Made by a program: the position numbers and the translations under genes. This document shows, one piece after another, positions 46,660-58,600 of a stretch of DNA of 64,000 nt (position 1 is its first letter; every line of letters starts with the position of its first letter). Location: NCBI GenBank assembly GCA_036785705.1, contig JAWUZG010000014.1, positions 682,001 through 746,000 of the forward strand, given 5' to 3'. The stretch is from Acanthornis magna. Lineage: Eukaryota; Chordata; Aves; Passeriformes; Acanthizidae. The notes below the pieces were generated by a model. The model ran no database searches, had not been told where the DNA came from, and was given only the letters and a program-made list of their open reading frames with translations.

Positions 46660-49600
46660 AGGGGATGCTCCCGCAGCAGCAGCACAGCTCCTCAGCTGGG
46701 GAGAGCTGCCCCTGCGGCTGAGGGCAGCTGTCGGGCACAGCTGCCTGACAAGGCACCACAGGCGGCTGTGGGCTCACCCAGCTCTCTGCCTGTCCCTTTT
46801 GCCACTACACAGGAGCCCCGGAGTCCGAGTGAGCCGCCTGCCGAGCATCAAAGCTGTGGCCGTGGAGCTGAACGGCTGCCGTGCAGTGAGTGTCTCTCTG
46901 CTGTGGGCTCTGTGCCCGAGCACTTCTCCGTGCGCCCAGCCCCAGAGACGCGGCTGCTCACCTTTTTGCACGGCTTCTCTCTTGCGCAGGGGAGGACATT
47001 GAGCGGCAGGAAGCTGGAGCGGCTGCTCGCAGAGCTGGAAAAGGTGAGAAGAGCTGCCTTTCTGCCCACTGTAGCCTCTGGCTGTGCTGGGTGCCAGGGA
47101 GGCATGGCTAGCACAGTGGCCTCGTGTGCGGGGAAGGGAAGCAAGGCTCCCTGGTGCCACGGGGCGAGCAGAGGCATGGGGAGCCAGCGGCAGCGGCAGC
47201 ACGTCCTTGCTGCTGCCAGCGGCAGCACTGCTGCTGTGGGGGGCAGAGAGGCCGCAGGGCAGAGGCTGCCAGCCGTGTGCCATTCTCAGGCTGCTGGGGC
47301 TGGGGGCGGCTGGCCGGGGGCCTCTGTGCTGCAGGGCTGCTCTGCAAGCGCATCTCGATTCTTGCAGGCTGATCCCCAGCAAGCGCCTGCCACGGCCCCG
47401 TCCGACACCAGAGGACAACTTGGCCGCTGCCCAGGTGAGTTTGGGGAGGAAAGGCCAGCTTCTGCTCTGGCAGTGAGCTGCACTCGCTTGTCCCCTGAGT
47501 GTGGCTGTGCAGGTGTGGCACCCGCGGGGGGACATCCGCTGCTGCCCACACCTTGGAGAAAAGCAGGGCCAAGGCTGGGGCAGCTTATCCCAGCACCACA
47601 CCAGCTCTCAGGAGCCTCCGAGCCGCAGCCACACTTGCAGCTGCCAGCTGAGTGTGCCTGGGGTGCCACATGGCTCTGCACAGCGCTCTAGGCAGGCAGG
47701 GCAGGGTAGGGCAGGCTGCGACAGCACTGGCCTGGTGGTCTCCAGTGACAAGCTTTGGTTCCGTTTTCCTTTGCAGCAGGAGGGACCAGCGTTAGTGGTG
47801 CCCGCAGCAGGACGAGGAGGAGGTGGCTGCCATGGCCCTTTGCTCTGCGGCGGGGCCCAGCTGGGGCTGCCCGGGCTCCAGGGCAGGAGGGCTCCGGCTG
47901 CAGCAGGGCGCTCTTTGGGCAGCCCCTGGCAGCCGTCTGCACAGAGGATGGCACTGTGCTGCCCCGGCCCATCCAGGTAAGGCAGCCCGCACAGGGGCTG
48001 CCCATCCCTGTGTCCGGCTGCTGTGCAGCCAATGTCCCCATGCACGGCCCCCAGCCATGGGCCACAGGGCTCTTCAGCCGTGGCTCAGCCTTCTGCTGCC
48101 AGCCCCTTGATGGCAGGAGGCAGGGAGCCCAGGCTGGGGAGGAGCTCTGGCCGTGGCCACTGCTCTTGGACCAGCCCAGCTCCTCACACACATCCTTGCC
48201 CTCCTGCCTCTCCTGCAGGAGCTGCTGGCTGTCCTGCGCCAGCAAGGGCCCGCAACAGAAGGCATCTTCCGCAAAGCGGAGAGCGCCACAGCAGTTCAGG
48301 AGCTGCGGCAGGCCCTGGACCGTGGCCTGCCTGTCGACATGGCAAGCCAGCCGGTTCTGCTGCTGGCCGTCGTCCTAAAGGTGATCCCTCCCGCCCTGCA
48401 GCTGCAAAGGCTCCAGCCTGGGCTGCCATGGGCTCCGAGGCTCACCAGCAGCCCTTGGCATTGCAGGACTTCCTGAGAAGCATCCCCTCCAAGCTCCTCA
48501 TCACAGACCTTTATGAGGACTGGATGGCAGCGATGCAGATGGCCAGCAGGGAGGACAAGATCTCTCAGCTGAAAGTGTAAGCTTTAGTGAGCAGCAGTTA
48601 CAGCTCTGCAGCAGGCATTGCTCCAAAGCTGGCATTTGCTGGGAAGGGGGTGGTCTCCTTCAAAGGCTGTGTTTTCGGGCACCTCGCTCTTGGCGCCTGG
48701 CATTCCCATTTTGGGGCAATGCACAGCGATCCTTCCCTTGCGTGGGTTCGAGGCAAATCAGCAGCTGGGAAGTAACGCCGCGCTTCCTTCCTGCAGGAGC
48801 GAGGGACCCCCAACCGCTGGCTAAGAGCGCCTGCAGAGCTGTGCAGCACAGCCGCTGGCTGCACCCCTGCCCGGGGCAAGCTGTGGGGACAGCTGTGGGC
48901 AACATGGCCCTGCTGATGAATGTTGTCTTCCTCTTCCCTCAGGGTGGCCAAGAAGTTGCCAGCCGCCAACCTTCTCCTCCTCAAGCAGCTGCTGGCACTG
49001 CTGCAAGACATCGGCCAGCACACATCCAGCAGCCGAATGAGCTGCAGCAACCTGGCCATCTGCCTGGGGCCAAGCCTGCTGAGCCCACCGCAAGAGGAGC
49101 AGCTGAACTTGGAAGCCATGATGGCTGAGAATGACAAGGTAATGCTGTCCTCAGCAGCCGGCTGCAGCCTGGCCGGCCCACGGCAGCTTGGCTGCCCAGA
49201 GGTGCCTGTGCCTGGCAGCACCTCTCTGCAGCCAAGGCTGGTGCAGGAGCTGCCTGCAAGAGCTGCCCCTGCAAGAGGCAGCGCCTTGTGTGCAGAGGCA
49301 AGGCTCAGCAGTGATGGCAGGTGCTGCTTGGCACACTGTCAGGCCCCAGGGCTGAGAGCAAGGCTTTCCTGTGTGCAGGTGAAGGTGCTGGTGGAGTTTC
49401 TGATCTTGAATATGGAGGAGATCTTCTGGGAGGAGACTGCTGGCTGGGAAGAGTCACCTGCACCTACAGAGATATGCACAGGTAGGAGCAGGAAGGGAGG
49501 CTTGTCCCAGCCCTGCACTGGGGGTCCCAGCAATCTCCACGTCCTGCAGTCAAGAGGCACAGGGCTCGCTTGTGGCTTTTGCTCTGTGTGCTCTTGTCTT

Positions 49601-52600
49601 CCAAGACATTGCTTGGCTGCATTTTGGTGCTTTTAATTTCTAGAGCTGCGCCAGGAGGAGCGAAGTGGCCCTGCAAGGCAGGCAGACGAGGAGCCTCAGG
49701 CACAAAGCTGTTGCCATGAATCCCCCTCAGTGCCAGACAGCAAACAAGAAGACAGCGCAGAGGCCATGCCGCTGGAGGCCCAAAAGGCAGAGGTATTTCA
49801 GCGACAGAAACAGAGGCACAACACATCCTAGAAAAGCACAAATTTTGTCACCCACCTCTTGAGATTTTGCCTTCCATCTTTCCTGCCTGCCTGCCTGCCT
49901 GTGTGCCTCTGCACTGACAGTTTGCTTCTGCAGTGCTTTAGGCACATGCCTCCTCAGTGGACAAGATACTTGTAAATGAAAGTAGCAGGGGGGGTCATGG
50001 CCGACTTGAGAGCCCTTGTGCTCAGATGCCAGCTCATGCCAGCTGCCTCCAGTCTCCTTGGGGGCAGCTGTACTGTGCGAGTGGGGGCTGATGCAATGCA
50101 GAGTCTGCTCTGTGCAGCTGAGGGAGGGATTTGCAACTGATACCTTACTCTTCCAGGCTGTCTCTTGCCACCACTCACCTCCACAATTTCTGCTCTAGGC
50201 ACCTCCAGGTTTGCCTCCAAACACCTGTGAGTCCTCCACAGAGTCCCTGGCAAAGGCTGAAGCCCTGACGAGCCCTTCTGAGTCAAGCAGGTAAAAGCAG
50301 TTCACAGATGCTCCAACAAGAAGAGACTTAGCTCATGACTCCTGGCTATGCCTAGCTAATCTAACCATGCATGTAAAGGCTTGCAGGCTACCCCCAGGCA
50401 GAGGAAAAGAGACGAAAACGTAAGCAAGTTGAGGCCTGGGCAGGAGACGGGGACTACGAGCCAGCGAGGAAGAGGCAGAGGAGAGGCAGCAGCGGATACA
50501 TGCAATGGAGGAGGCTGGGGCAGCTCAAGAAGCTCAGGTATGGATGTGCCAGGCTCTGCTGCCCACCTTTCCCTCCGCACTGCCCCAAGTCAGCCCAAGG
50601 TGCTGGCAAGGGTCCACGAGGGCTGCTGCTGGTCAGGGCTTGGCAAGAACTCCATGGCAGCTCTGCAGGGGCTCTGCAGAGCTTCCTTGGCTTCCTCCAT
50701 GCCCATGACCTTGTACCTCTGCAGGAGGAGTGCTGTGCGTGGAGCGAAGCTGCTGAGGGAGAGGCTGTGAAGATGGGGCGGCCGCAGTGCCTCTCCCTCA
50801 AATTCTAGATCCAATTACTTATAGTTGCATTTTTGAGATCAGCTTTTCATTCTGGACGCATTTATTTCAAAAGATTGAGCTCCATGGATATTGAGGTAGG
50901 TCTCGATATTTGGAGAGGGAGATGCTGCTTTTCGCCCTCTTTCCACACTCTGCTGCACACTGTGGGCAACATGGCCCTGCTGATGAATGTTGTCTTCCTC
51001 TTCCCTCAGGGCAGCCATGATGTTGCCTGCAGCCAAACTGTTCCTCCTCAAGCAGCTGCTGGCACTGCTGCAAGACATCGGCCAGCACACATCCAGCAGC
51101 CGAATGAGCTGCAGCAACCTGGCCATCTGCCTGGGGCCAAGCCTGCTGAGCCCAGCACAGGAGGAGCAGCTGCACTTGGAAGCCATGCTGGCTGAGAATG
51201 ACAAGGTAATGCTGTCCTCAGCAGCCGGCTGCAGCCTGGCCGGCCCACGGCAGCTTGGCTGCCCAGAGGTGCCTGTGCCTGGCAGCGCCTCTCTGCAGCC
51301 AAGGCTGGTGCAGGAGCTGCCTGCAAGAGCTGCCCCTGCAAGAGGCAGCGCCTTGTGTGCAGAGGCAAGGCTCAGCAGTGATGGCAGGTGCTGCTTGGCA
51401 CACTGTCAGGCCCCAGGGCTGAGAGCAAGGCTTTCCTGTGTGCAGGTGAAGGTGCTGGTGGAGTTTCTGATCTTGAATATGGAGGAGATGTAGGAGGAGA
51501 CTACTGGCTGGGAAGAGTCGCCCGCACCCACAGAGCTATGCACAGGTAGGAGCAGGAAGGGAGGCTTGTCCCAGCCTGGCACTGGGGGTCACTGCAATCT
51601 CCACGTCCTGCTGTCAAGAGGTGCAGGGCTCATTTGTGGATTTTTCTTTGTGTATTCTTGTCTTCCAAGACATCGCTTGGCTGCATTTTGGTGCTTTTAA
51701 TTTCTAGAGCCGTACCACAGAGACCAAAGTGGCTCTGCAAGCCAAGACAATGAGGAGCCCCAGGCACAAAGCTCTTCCCATGCATCCCACTCGCTGCCAG
51801 ACGTCTGCCAAGAAGAAGGCACAGAGCCCACGCTGCTGCAGGCCCAAAAGGTGGAGGTATGTCAGCTGCACATCCCCGGGCACAAAGAATCCCAGACAGG
51901 CGAGCTCTTTCTCATGAGGCCAAGGGAGCTGTTGTGCCTCCTGCTGACAGCCCATCTCTTGAGCCTTTCTCATTCCTTGCTTCCTTGATTGTTTTTTGCC
52001 TGCCTTGCAGTCCCTGCACTGACACATGCAAGCGCAAACTGCTCAGGTTGCTTCTGCAATGCTTTAGGCATGTGGACAAGAGCCTTGCAAATGAAAGTGG
52101 GAGGTGGGGAGATGTGCACATGAGGGAGCTTGTGCTCAGATGCCAGCTCCTGCCAGCTGCGTCCAATCTCCCTGGGGGCAGCTGAACCGTGCGAGTGGGG
52201 ACTGATGCAAAGCAGCGTCTGCTCTGTGCAGCTAAGAGAGTGATTTTGCAGCCAATGCCTTATTTCTCCAGGCTGTTTCTTGCCACCTCTCACCTCCACA
52301 ATTTCTGCTCTAGGCACCTCCAGATTTGCCTGCAAGCACCTGCAAGTCCTCCACAGAGTAGCAGGTGAAGGCTGAAGCCCTGACAAGCCCTTCTGAGTCA
52401 AGCAGGTAAAAGCAGCTCACAGATGGTCCAACAAGAAGAGACTTAGCTCGTGACTCCTGGCTATGCCTAGCCAATCCAACCATGCATGGAAAGGCTTGCA
52501 GGTTACCCCCATGCAGAGGAAAAGAGAAGGAAAAGTCCAGAAGAAGAGGCCTGGAGAAGAGACAGAGAATACCAGCCAGTAAGGAAGAGGACGAAAAAAC

Positions 52601-55600
52601 ACAACAGAAGTCTCATACAATCAGGACACTGTGGCAGCTCAAGTATTTCAGGTATGGAAGCGCCTGCCTCTGCTGCTCACCTTTCCCTCTGCACTGCCCC
52701 AAGTCAGCCCAAGGCGCTGACAAGGGCCAGCAAGGGCTGCTGCTGGTCAGGGCTTGGCAAGAGCTCCACGGCAGCTCTGCAGGGCTCTGCAGCCCTTGGC
52801 TTCCTCCATGGCCATGTGCTTGTACCTCTGCAGGAGGAGTGCTGTGCATGGAGCAAAGCGGCCAAGGGAGAGGCTGTGAAGATGGGGCAGCCAAAGTGCC
52901 TCCCCCTCAAGTTCCAGCTGATTATAGTTAAAAGTTTTGAGATCACCTCTTCATTCTGGAGGCCTTTCTTACCAAAGTTGGAGGTCCATGGATATTGAGG
53001 TAGGTGTCTTGGTATTTGAGAGGGAGATGCTGCTTTTTGCCCTCTTTCCACACTCTGGTGCATCTGTGGGACCACCTGGTCCTGGTGATGAACGTTGCCT
53101 TCCTCTTCCCTCAGGGTGGCCATGAAGTTGCCTGCAGCCAACCTGCTCTCCCTCAAGCAGCTGCTGGCACTGCTGCAAGACATCGACCAGCACACATCCA
53201 GCAGCCGAATGAGCTGCAGCAACCTGGCCATCTGCCTGGGGCCAAGCCTGCTGAGCCCAGCACAGGAGGAGCAGCTGCACTTGGAGGCCATGGTGGCTGA
53301 GAATGACAAGGTAATGCTGTCCTCAGCAGCCGGCTGCAGCCTGGCCAGCCCACGGCAGCTTGGTTGCCCAGAGGTGCCTGTGCCTGGCAGCGCCTCTCTG
53401 CAGCCAAGGCTGGTGCAGGAGCTGCCTGCAAGAGCTGCCCCTGCAAGAGGCAGTGCCTTGTGTGCAGAGGCAAGGCTCAGCAGTGATGGCAGGTGCTGCT
53501 TGGCACACTGTCAGGCCCCAGGGCTGAGATCAAGGCTTTCCTGTGTGCAGGTGAAGGTGCTGGTGGATTACATGATTCTGAACTTGGAGGACATCTTCTG
53601 GGAGAAGACTGCTGGCCAGGAAGAGTCACCTGCACCTTCAGAGATATGCACAGGTAGGAGCAGGAAGGGAGGCTTGTCCCAGCCTGGCACTGGGGGTCCC
53701 TGCAATCTCCGCATCCAGCAGACAAGTGGCATAGGGCTTCCCTGTGAGTTTAGCTTTCTTTGTTCTTGTCTTCCGAGACATTGCTTGGCTGCACATGCTT
53801 TTTCTTTGCAGAGCTGCGCCAGGAAAAGCAAAGTGGCCCTGCAAGCCAAGACAATGAGGAGCCCCAGGCACACAGCTGTCCCCGTGCACTCACCTGGCTG
53901 CCAGATACGCAACAAGAAGAAGATGGCACAGACCCCACGCTGCTGCAGGCCCAAAAGGCGGAGGTATGTCAGCTGCACACACCTGGGCACAATGCATTCT
54001 GGACAGGTGGGGACTTCCTCTTGAGTCCAAGGGAGCTGTTGTGCCTCCTGCTGACAGCCCATCTCTGGAGCCTCTCGCATTCCTTGCTTCCTGCTTGCTT
54101 GCTTCCTTCCTTCCTTCCTGCCCGCCTGCCCCTGCATTGACACATGCAAGTGCAAACTGCTCAGGTTGCTTCTGCAATGCTTTAGGCAGGTGCTGCAAGA
54201 TTGGAAAAAAGACTTGCAAATGAAAGCGGCAGTGGCGAGCAGAGTCAGTTTGAGGGAGCTTGTGCTCAGATGCCAGCTCATGCCAGCTGCCTCCAGTCTC
54301 TTTGGGGGCAGCGGTACTGTGCGAGTGAGAGGGAGCTGATGCAATGCAATGTCTTTTCTGTGCAGCTAAGAGGTCTATTTGGCAATTGTTGCTTTATTCC
54401 TCCGGGCTGACTCTTGCCACCTCTCACCTCCACAATTTCTTCTCTAGGCACCTCCAGATTTGCCTGCAAGCACCTGCAAGTGCTCCACAGAGTGCCTGGC
54501 AAAGGCTGAAGCCCTGACGAGCCCTTCTGAGTCAAGCAGGTAAAATCTGCTCACAGATGCTCCAACAAGAAGAGACTTAGCTCGTGGCTCCTGCCTTTCC
54601 CTAGCTAATCCGACTCTGAATGTAACAGCTTGCAGGGTACCCCCAGGCAGAAGAGAAGGGAAGGAAATGACAGTGAGAAGAGGCCTGGGTAGGTGACAGG
54701 GTCTATGAGCCAGTGAGGAAGAAGAGGAGGAGTGGCAGCAGAAGACTCAGACAATGCAGCGCCAGGAAGAGCAAAGAGGCCCTGCAAGCCGAGCAGACGA
54801 GCAGCCCTAGGGAAAAAGATGTTCCCATGCATGTCCCTCACTGCCAGACATCCGCCAAGAAGACAGTGCAGAGACCGTGGTGCTGGAGAGCCCAAAAGGC
54901 AGAGGTATGCCAGCTGCACACCCCTGGGCACAATGCGTCCCAGACAAGTGGCCTCTTTCTCACGAGGCCAAGAAGCTGCTGTGCCTCCTGCTTACAGCCC
55001 ATCCCTCCCTCCTTCCCTCCCTCCCTCCCTTCCCTTCCTTCCTTCCTTCCTTCCTTCCTTCCCCGCCCCTACACTGACACATGCTACTGCAAACTGGACG
55101 GGTTGCTTCTGTAATGCTTTAGGCTTTAGTTCTTCATCAGTGGACAAAAGATGGTCATATTAAAACAGCACAGGGGATCATGGCCAGCTTGAGGGGACTT
55201 GTGCTCAGATGCCGGATCATGCCAGCTGCGTCCAATCTCCCTGGGGGCAGCTGAACCGTGCAAGTGGGGGCTGATGCAAAGCAGTGTCTGCTCTGTGCAT
55301 CTGAGAGAGTGATTTTGCAGCCCATGCCTTACTTCTCCAGGCTGTCTCTTGCCACCACTCACCTCCACAATTTCTGCTCTAGGCACCTCCAGATTTGCCT
55401 CCATACACCCGCAAGTTCTCCACAGTGTCCCTGGCAAAGGTTGAAGCCCTGACGAGCCCTTCCGAGTCAAGCAGGTAAAAGCAGTTCACAGATGCTTCAA
55501 CAAGAAGAGACTTAGCTCATGACTCCTGGCTATGCCTAGCTAATCTAACCATGCATGTAAAGGCTTGCAGGCTACCCCCAGGCAGAGGAAAAGAGACAAA

Positions 55601-58600
55601 AAGGAAAGCAAGTTGAGGCCTGGGCAGGAGACGGGGACTACGAGCCAGCGTGGAAGAGGCAGAGGAGAGGCAGCAGCAGATACATGCAATGGAGGAGGCT
55701 GCATCAGCTCAAGAAGCTCAGGTATGGATGTGCCAGGCTCTGCTGCCCACCTTTCCCTCCGCACTGCCCCAAGTCAGCCCAAGGTGCTGGCAAGGGTCCA
55801 CGAGGGCTGCTGCTGGTCAGGGCTTGGCAAGAGCTCCATGGCAGCTCTGCTGGGGCTCTGCAACCCTTGGCTTCCTACATGGCCATGTGCTTGTACCTCT
55901 GCAGGAGGAGTGCTGTGCGTGGGGTGATGCTGCCAAGGGAGAAGCTGTGAAGATGGGGCAGCCGGTGTGCCTCTCCCTCTAGTTCTGTTTCCAGATGTTT
56001 ATAGTTATAATTTTTGAGAAAAAGATTTCATTCTGGAGGCCTTTCTTTCCAAAGTTGGAAGTCCATGGATATTGAGATAGGCCTATTGCTATTTGCAGAG
56101 GGAAGTGCTACTTTTTCCCCTTTTTCCCCCACTCTGCTGCGCATGTGGGCAGCATGGCCCTGCTGATGAATGTCTTCCTGTTCCCTCAGGGTGGCCATGA
56201 AGTTGCCAGCAGCCAACCTGCTCTCCCTCAAGCAGCTGCTGGCACTGCTGCAAGACATCGGCCAGCACACATCCAGCAGCCGAATGAGCTGCAGCAACCT
56301 GGCCATCTGCCTGGGGCCAAGCCTGCTGAGCCCAGCACAGGAGGAGCAGCTGAACTTGGAAGCCATGGTGGCCGAGAATGACAAGGTAATGCTGTCCTCA
56401 GCAGCCGGCTGCAGCCTGGCCAGCCCACGGCAGCTTGGCTGCCCAGAGGTGCCTGTGCCTGGCAGCGCCTCTCTGCAGCCAAGGCTGGTGCAGGAGCTGC
56501 CTGCAAGAGCTGCCCCTGCAAGAGGCAGCGCCTTGTGTGCAGAGGCAAGGCTCAGCAGTGATGGCAGGTGCTGCTTGGCACACTGTCAGGCCCCAGGGTT
56601 GAGAGCAAGGCTTTCCTGTGTGCAGGTGAAGGTGCTGGTGGACTTGATGATGCTGAACTTGGAGGAGATCTTCTGGGAGGAGACTGCTGGCCAGGAAGAG
56701 TCACCCGCACCCACAGAGCTATGCACAGGTAGGAGCAGGAAGGGAGGCTTGTCCCAGCCTGGCACTGGGGGTCACTGCAATCTCCGCATCCGGCAGACAA
56801 GAGGTGCAGTGTTCACTTGTGGATTTTTCTTTGTGTATTCTTGTCTTCCAAGACATCGCTTGGCTGCAAATGCTTTTGCTTTTAATTTCTAGAGCTGTAC
56901 CACAGAGACCAAAGTGGCTCTGCAAGCCAAGACAATGAGGAGCCCCAGGCACAAAGCTCTTCCCATGCATCCCACTCGCTGCCAGACGTCTGCCAAGAAG
57001 AAGGCACAGAGCCCATGCTGCTGCAAGCCCAAAAGGTGGAGGTATGTCAGCTGCACATCCCCGGGCACAAAGAATCCCAGACAGGCGAGCTCTTTCTCAT
57101 GAGGCCAAGGGAGCTGTTGTGCCTCCTGCTGACAGCCCATCTCTTGAGCCTTTCTCATTCCTTGCTTCTTTGCTTGCTTCCTGCCTGCCTTGCAGTCCCT
57201 GCACTGACACTTGCAAGCGCAAACTGCTCAGGTTGCTTCTGCAATGCTTTAGGCATGTGGACAAGAGCCTTGCAAATGAACGTGGGAGGTGGGGAGATGT
57301 GCACATGAGGGAGCTTGTGCTCAGATGCCAGCTCCTGCCAGCTGCGTCCAATCTCCCTGGGGGCAGCTGAACCGTGCAAGTGGGGGCTGATGCAAAGCAG
57401 TGTCTGCTCTGTGCAACTGAGAGAGTGATTTTGCAGCCCATGCCTTACTTCTCCAGGCTGTTTCTTGCCACCTCTCACCTCCACAATTTCTGCTCTAGGC
57501 ACCTCCAGATTTGCCTGCAAGCACCTGCAAGTCCTCCACAGTGTCCCTGGCAAAGGCTGAAGCCCTGACAAGCCCTTCTGAGTCAAGCAGGTATAAGCAG
57601 CTCACAGATGCTCAAAGAAGAAGAGACTTAGCTCATGATTCCTGACTATGCCTAGCCAATCCAACCATGCATGGAAAGGCTTGCAGGTTACCCCCAGGCA
57701 GAGGAAAAGAGAAGGAAAAGTCCAGAAGAAGAGGCCTGGAGAAGAGACAGAGAATACCAGACAGTAAGGAAGAGGAGGAAGAGAGACAAAAGAAGTCTCA
57801 TACAATCAGGACACTGTGGCAGCTCAAGTATTTCAGGTATGGAAGCGCCTGCCTCTGCTGCTCACCTTTCCCTCTGCACTGCCCCACGTCAGCCCAAGGC
57901 GCTGACAAGGGCCAGCAAGGGCTGCTGCTGGTCAGGGCTTGGCAAGAGCTCCACGGCAGCTCTGCAGGGCTCTGCAGCCCTTGGCTTCCTCCATGGGCAT
58001 GTGCTTGTACCTCTGCAGGAGTGCTGTGCATGGAGCAAAGCGGCCAAGGGAGAGGCTGTGAAGATGGGGCAGCCAAAGTGCCTCCCCCTCAAGTTCCAGC
58101 TGATTATAGTTAAAAGTTTTGAGGTCACTTCTTCATTCTGGAGACCTTTCTTACTAAATTTGGAGATCCATGGATATTGAGGTAGGTGTCTTGGTATTTG
58201 AGAGGGAGATGCTGCTTTTTCCCTCTTTCCACACTCTGCTGCATCTGTGGGACACCTGGTCCTGGTGATGAACGTTGCCTTCCTCTTCCCTCAGGGTGGC
58301 CATGAAGTTGCCTGCAGCCAACCTGCTCTCCCTCAAGCAGCTGCTGGCACTGCTGCAAGACATCGGCCAGCACGCATCCAGCAGCCGAATGAGCTGCAGC
58401 AACCTGGCCATCTGCCTGGGGCCAAGCCTGCTGAGCCCAGCACAGGAGGAGCAGCTGCACTTGGAGGCCATGGTGGCCGAGAATGACAAGGTAATGCTGT
58501 CCTCAGCAGCCGGCTGCAGCCTGGCCAGCCCACGGCAGCTTGGCTGCCCAGAGGTGCCTGTGCCTGGCAGCGCCTCTCTGCAGCCAAGGCTGGTGCAGGA

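Noticed and set aside
46156..47691. 511-codon plus-strand frame in RhoGAP B
   Set aside because: Reads through several introns in a frame different from the spliced exons; no domain match.
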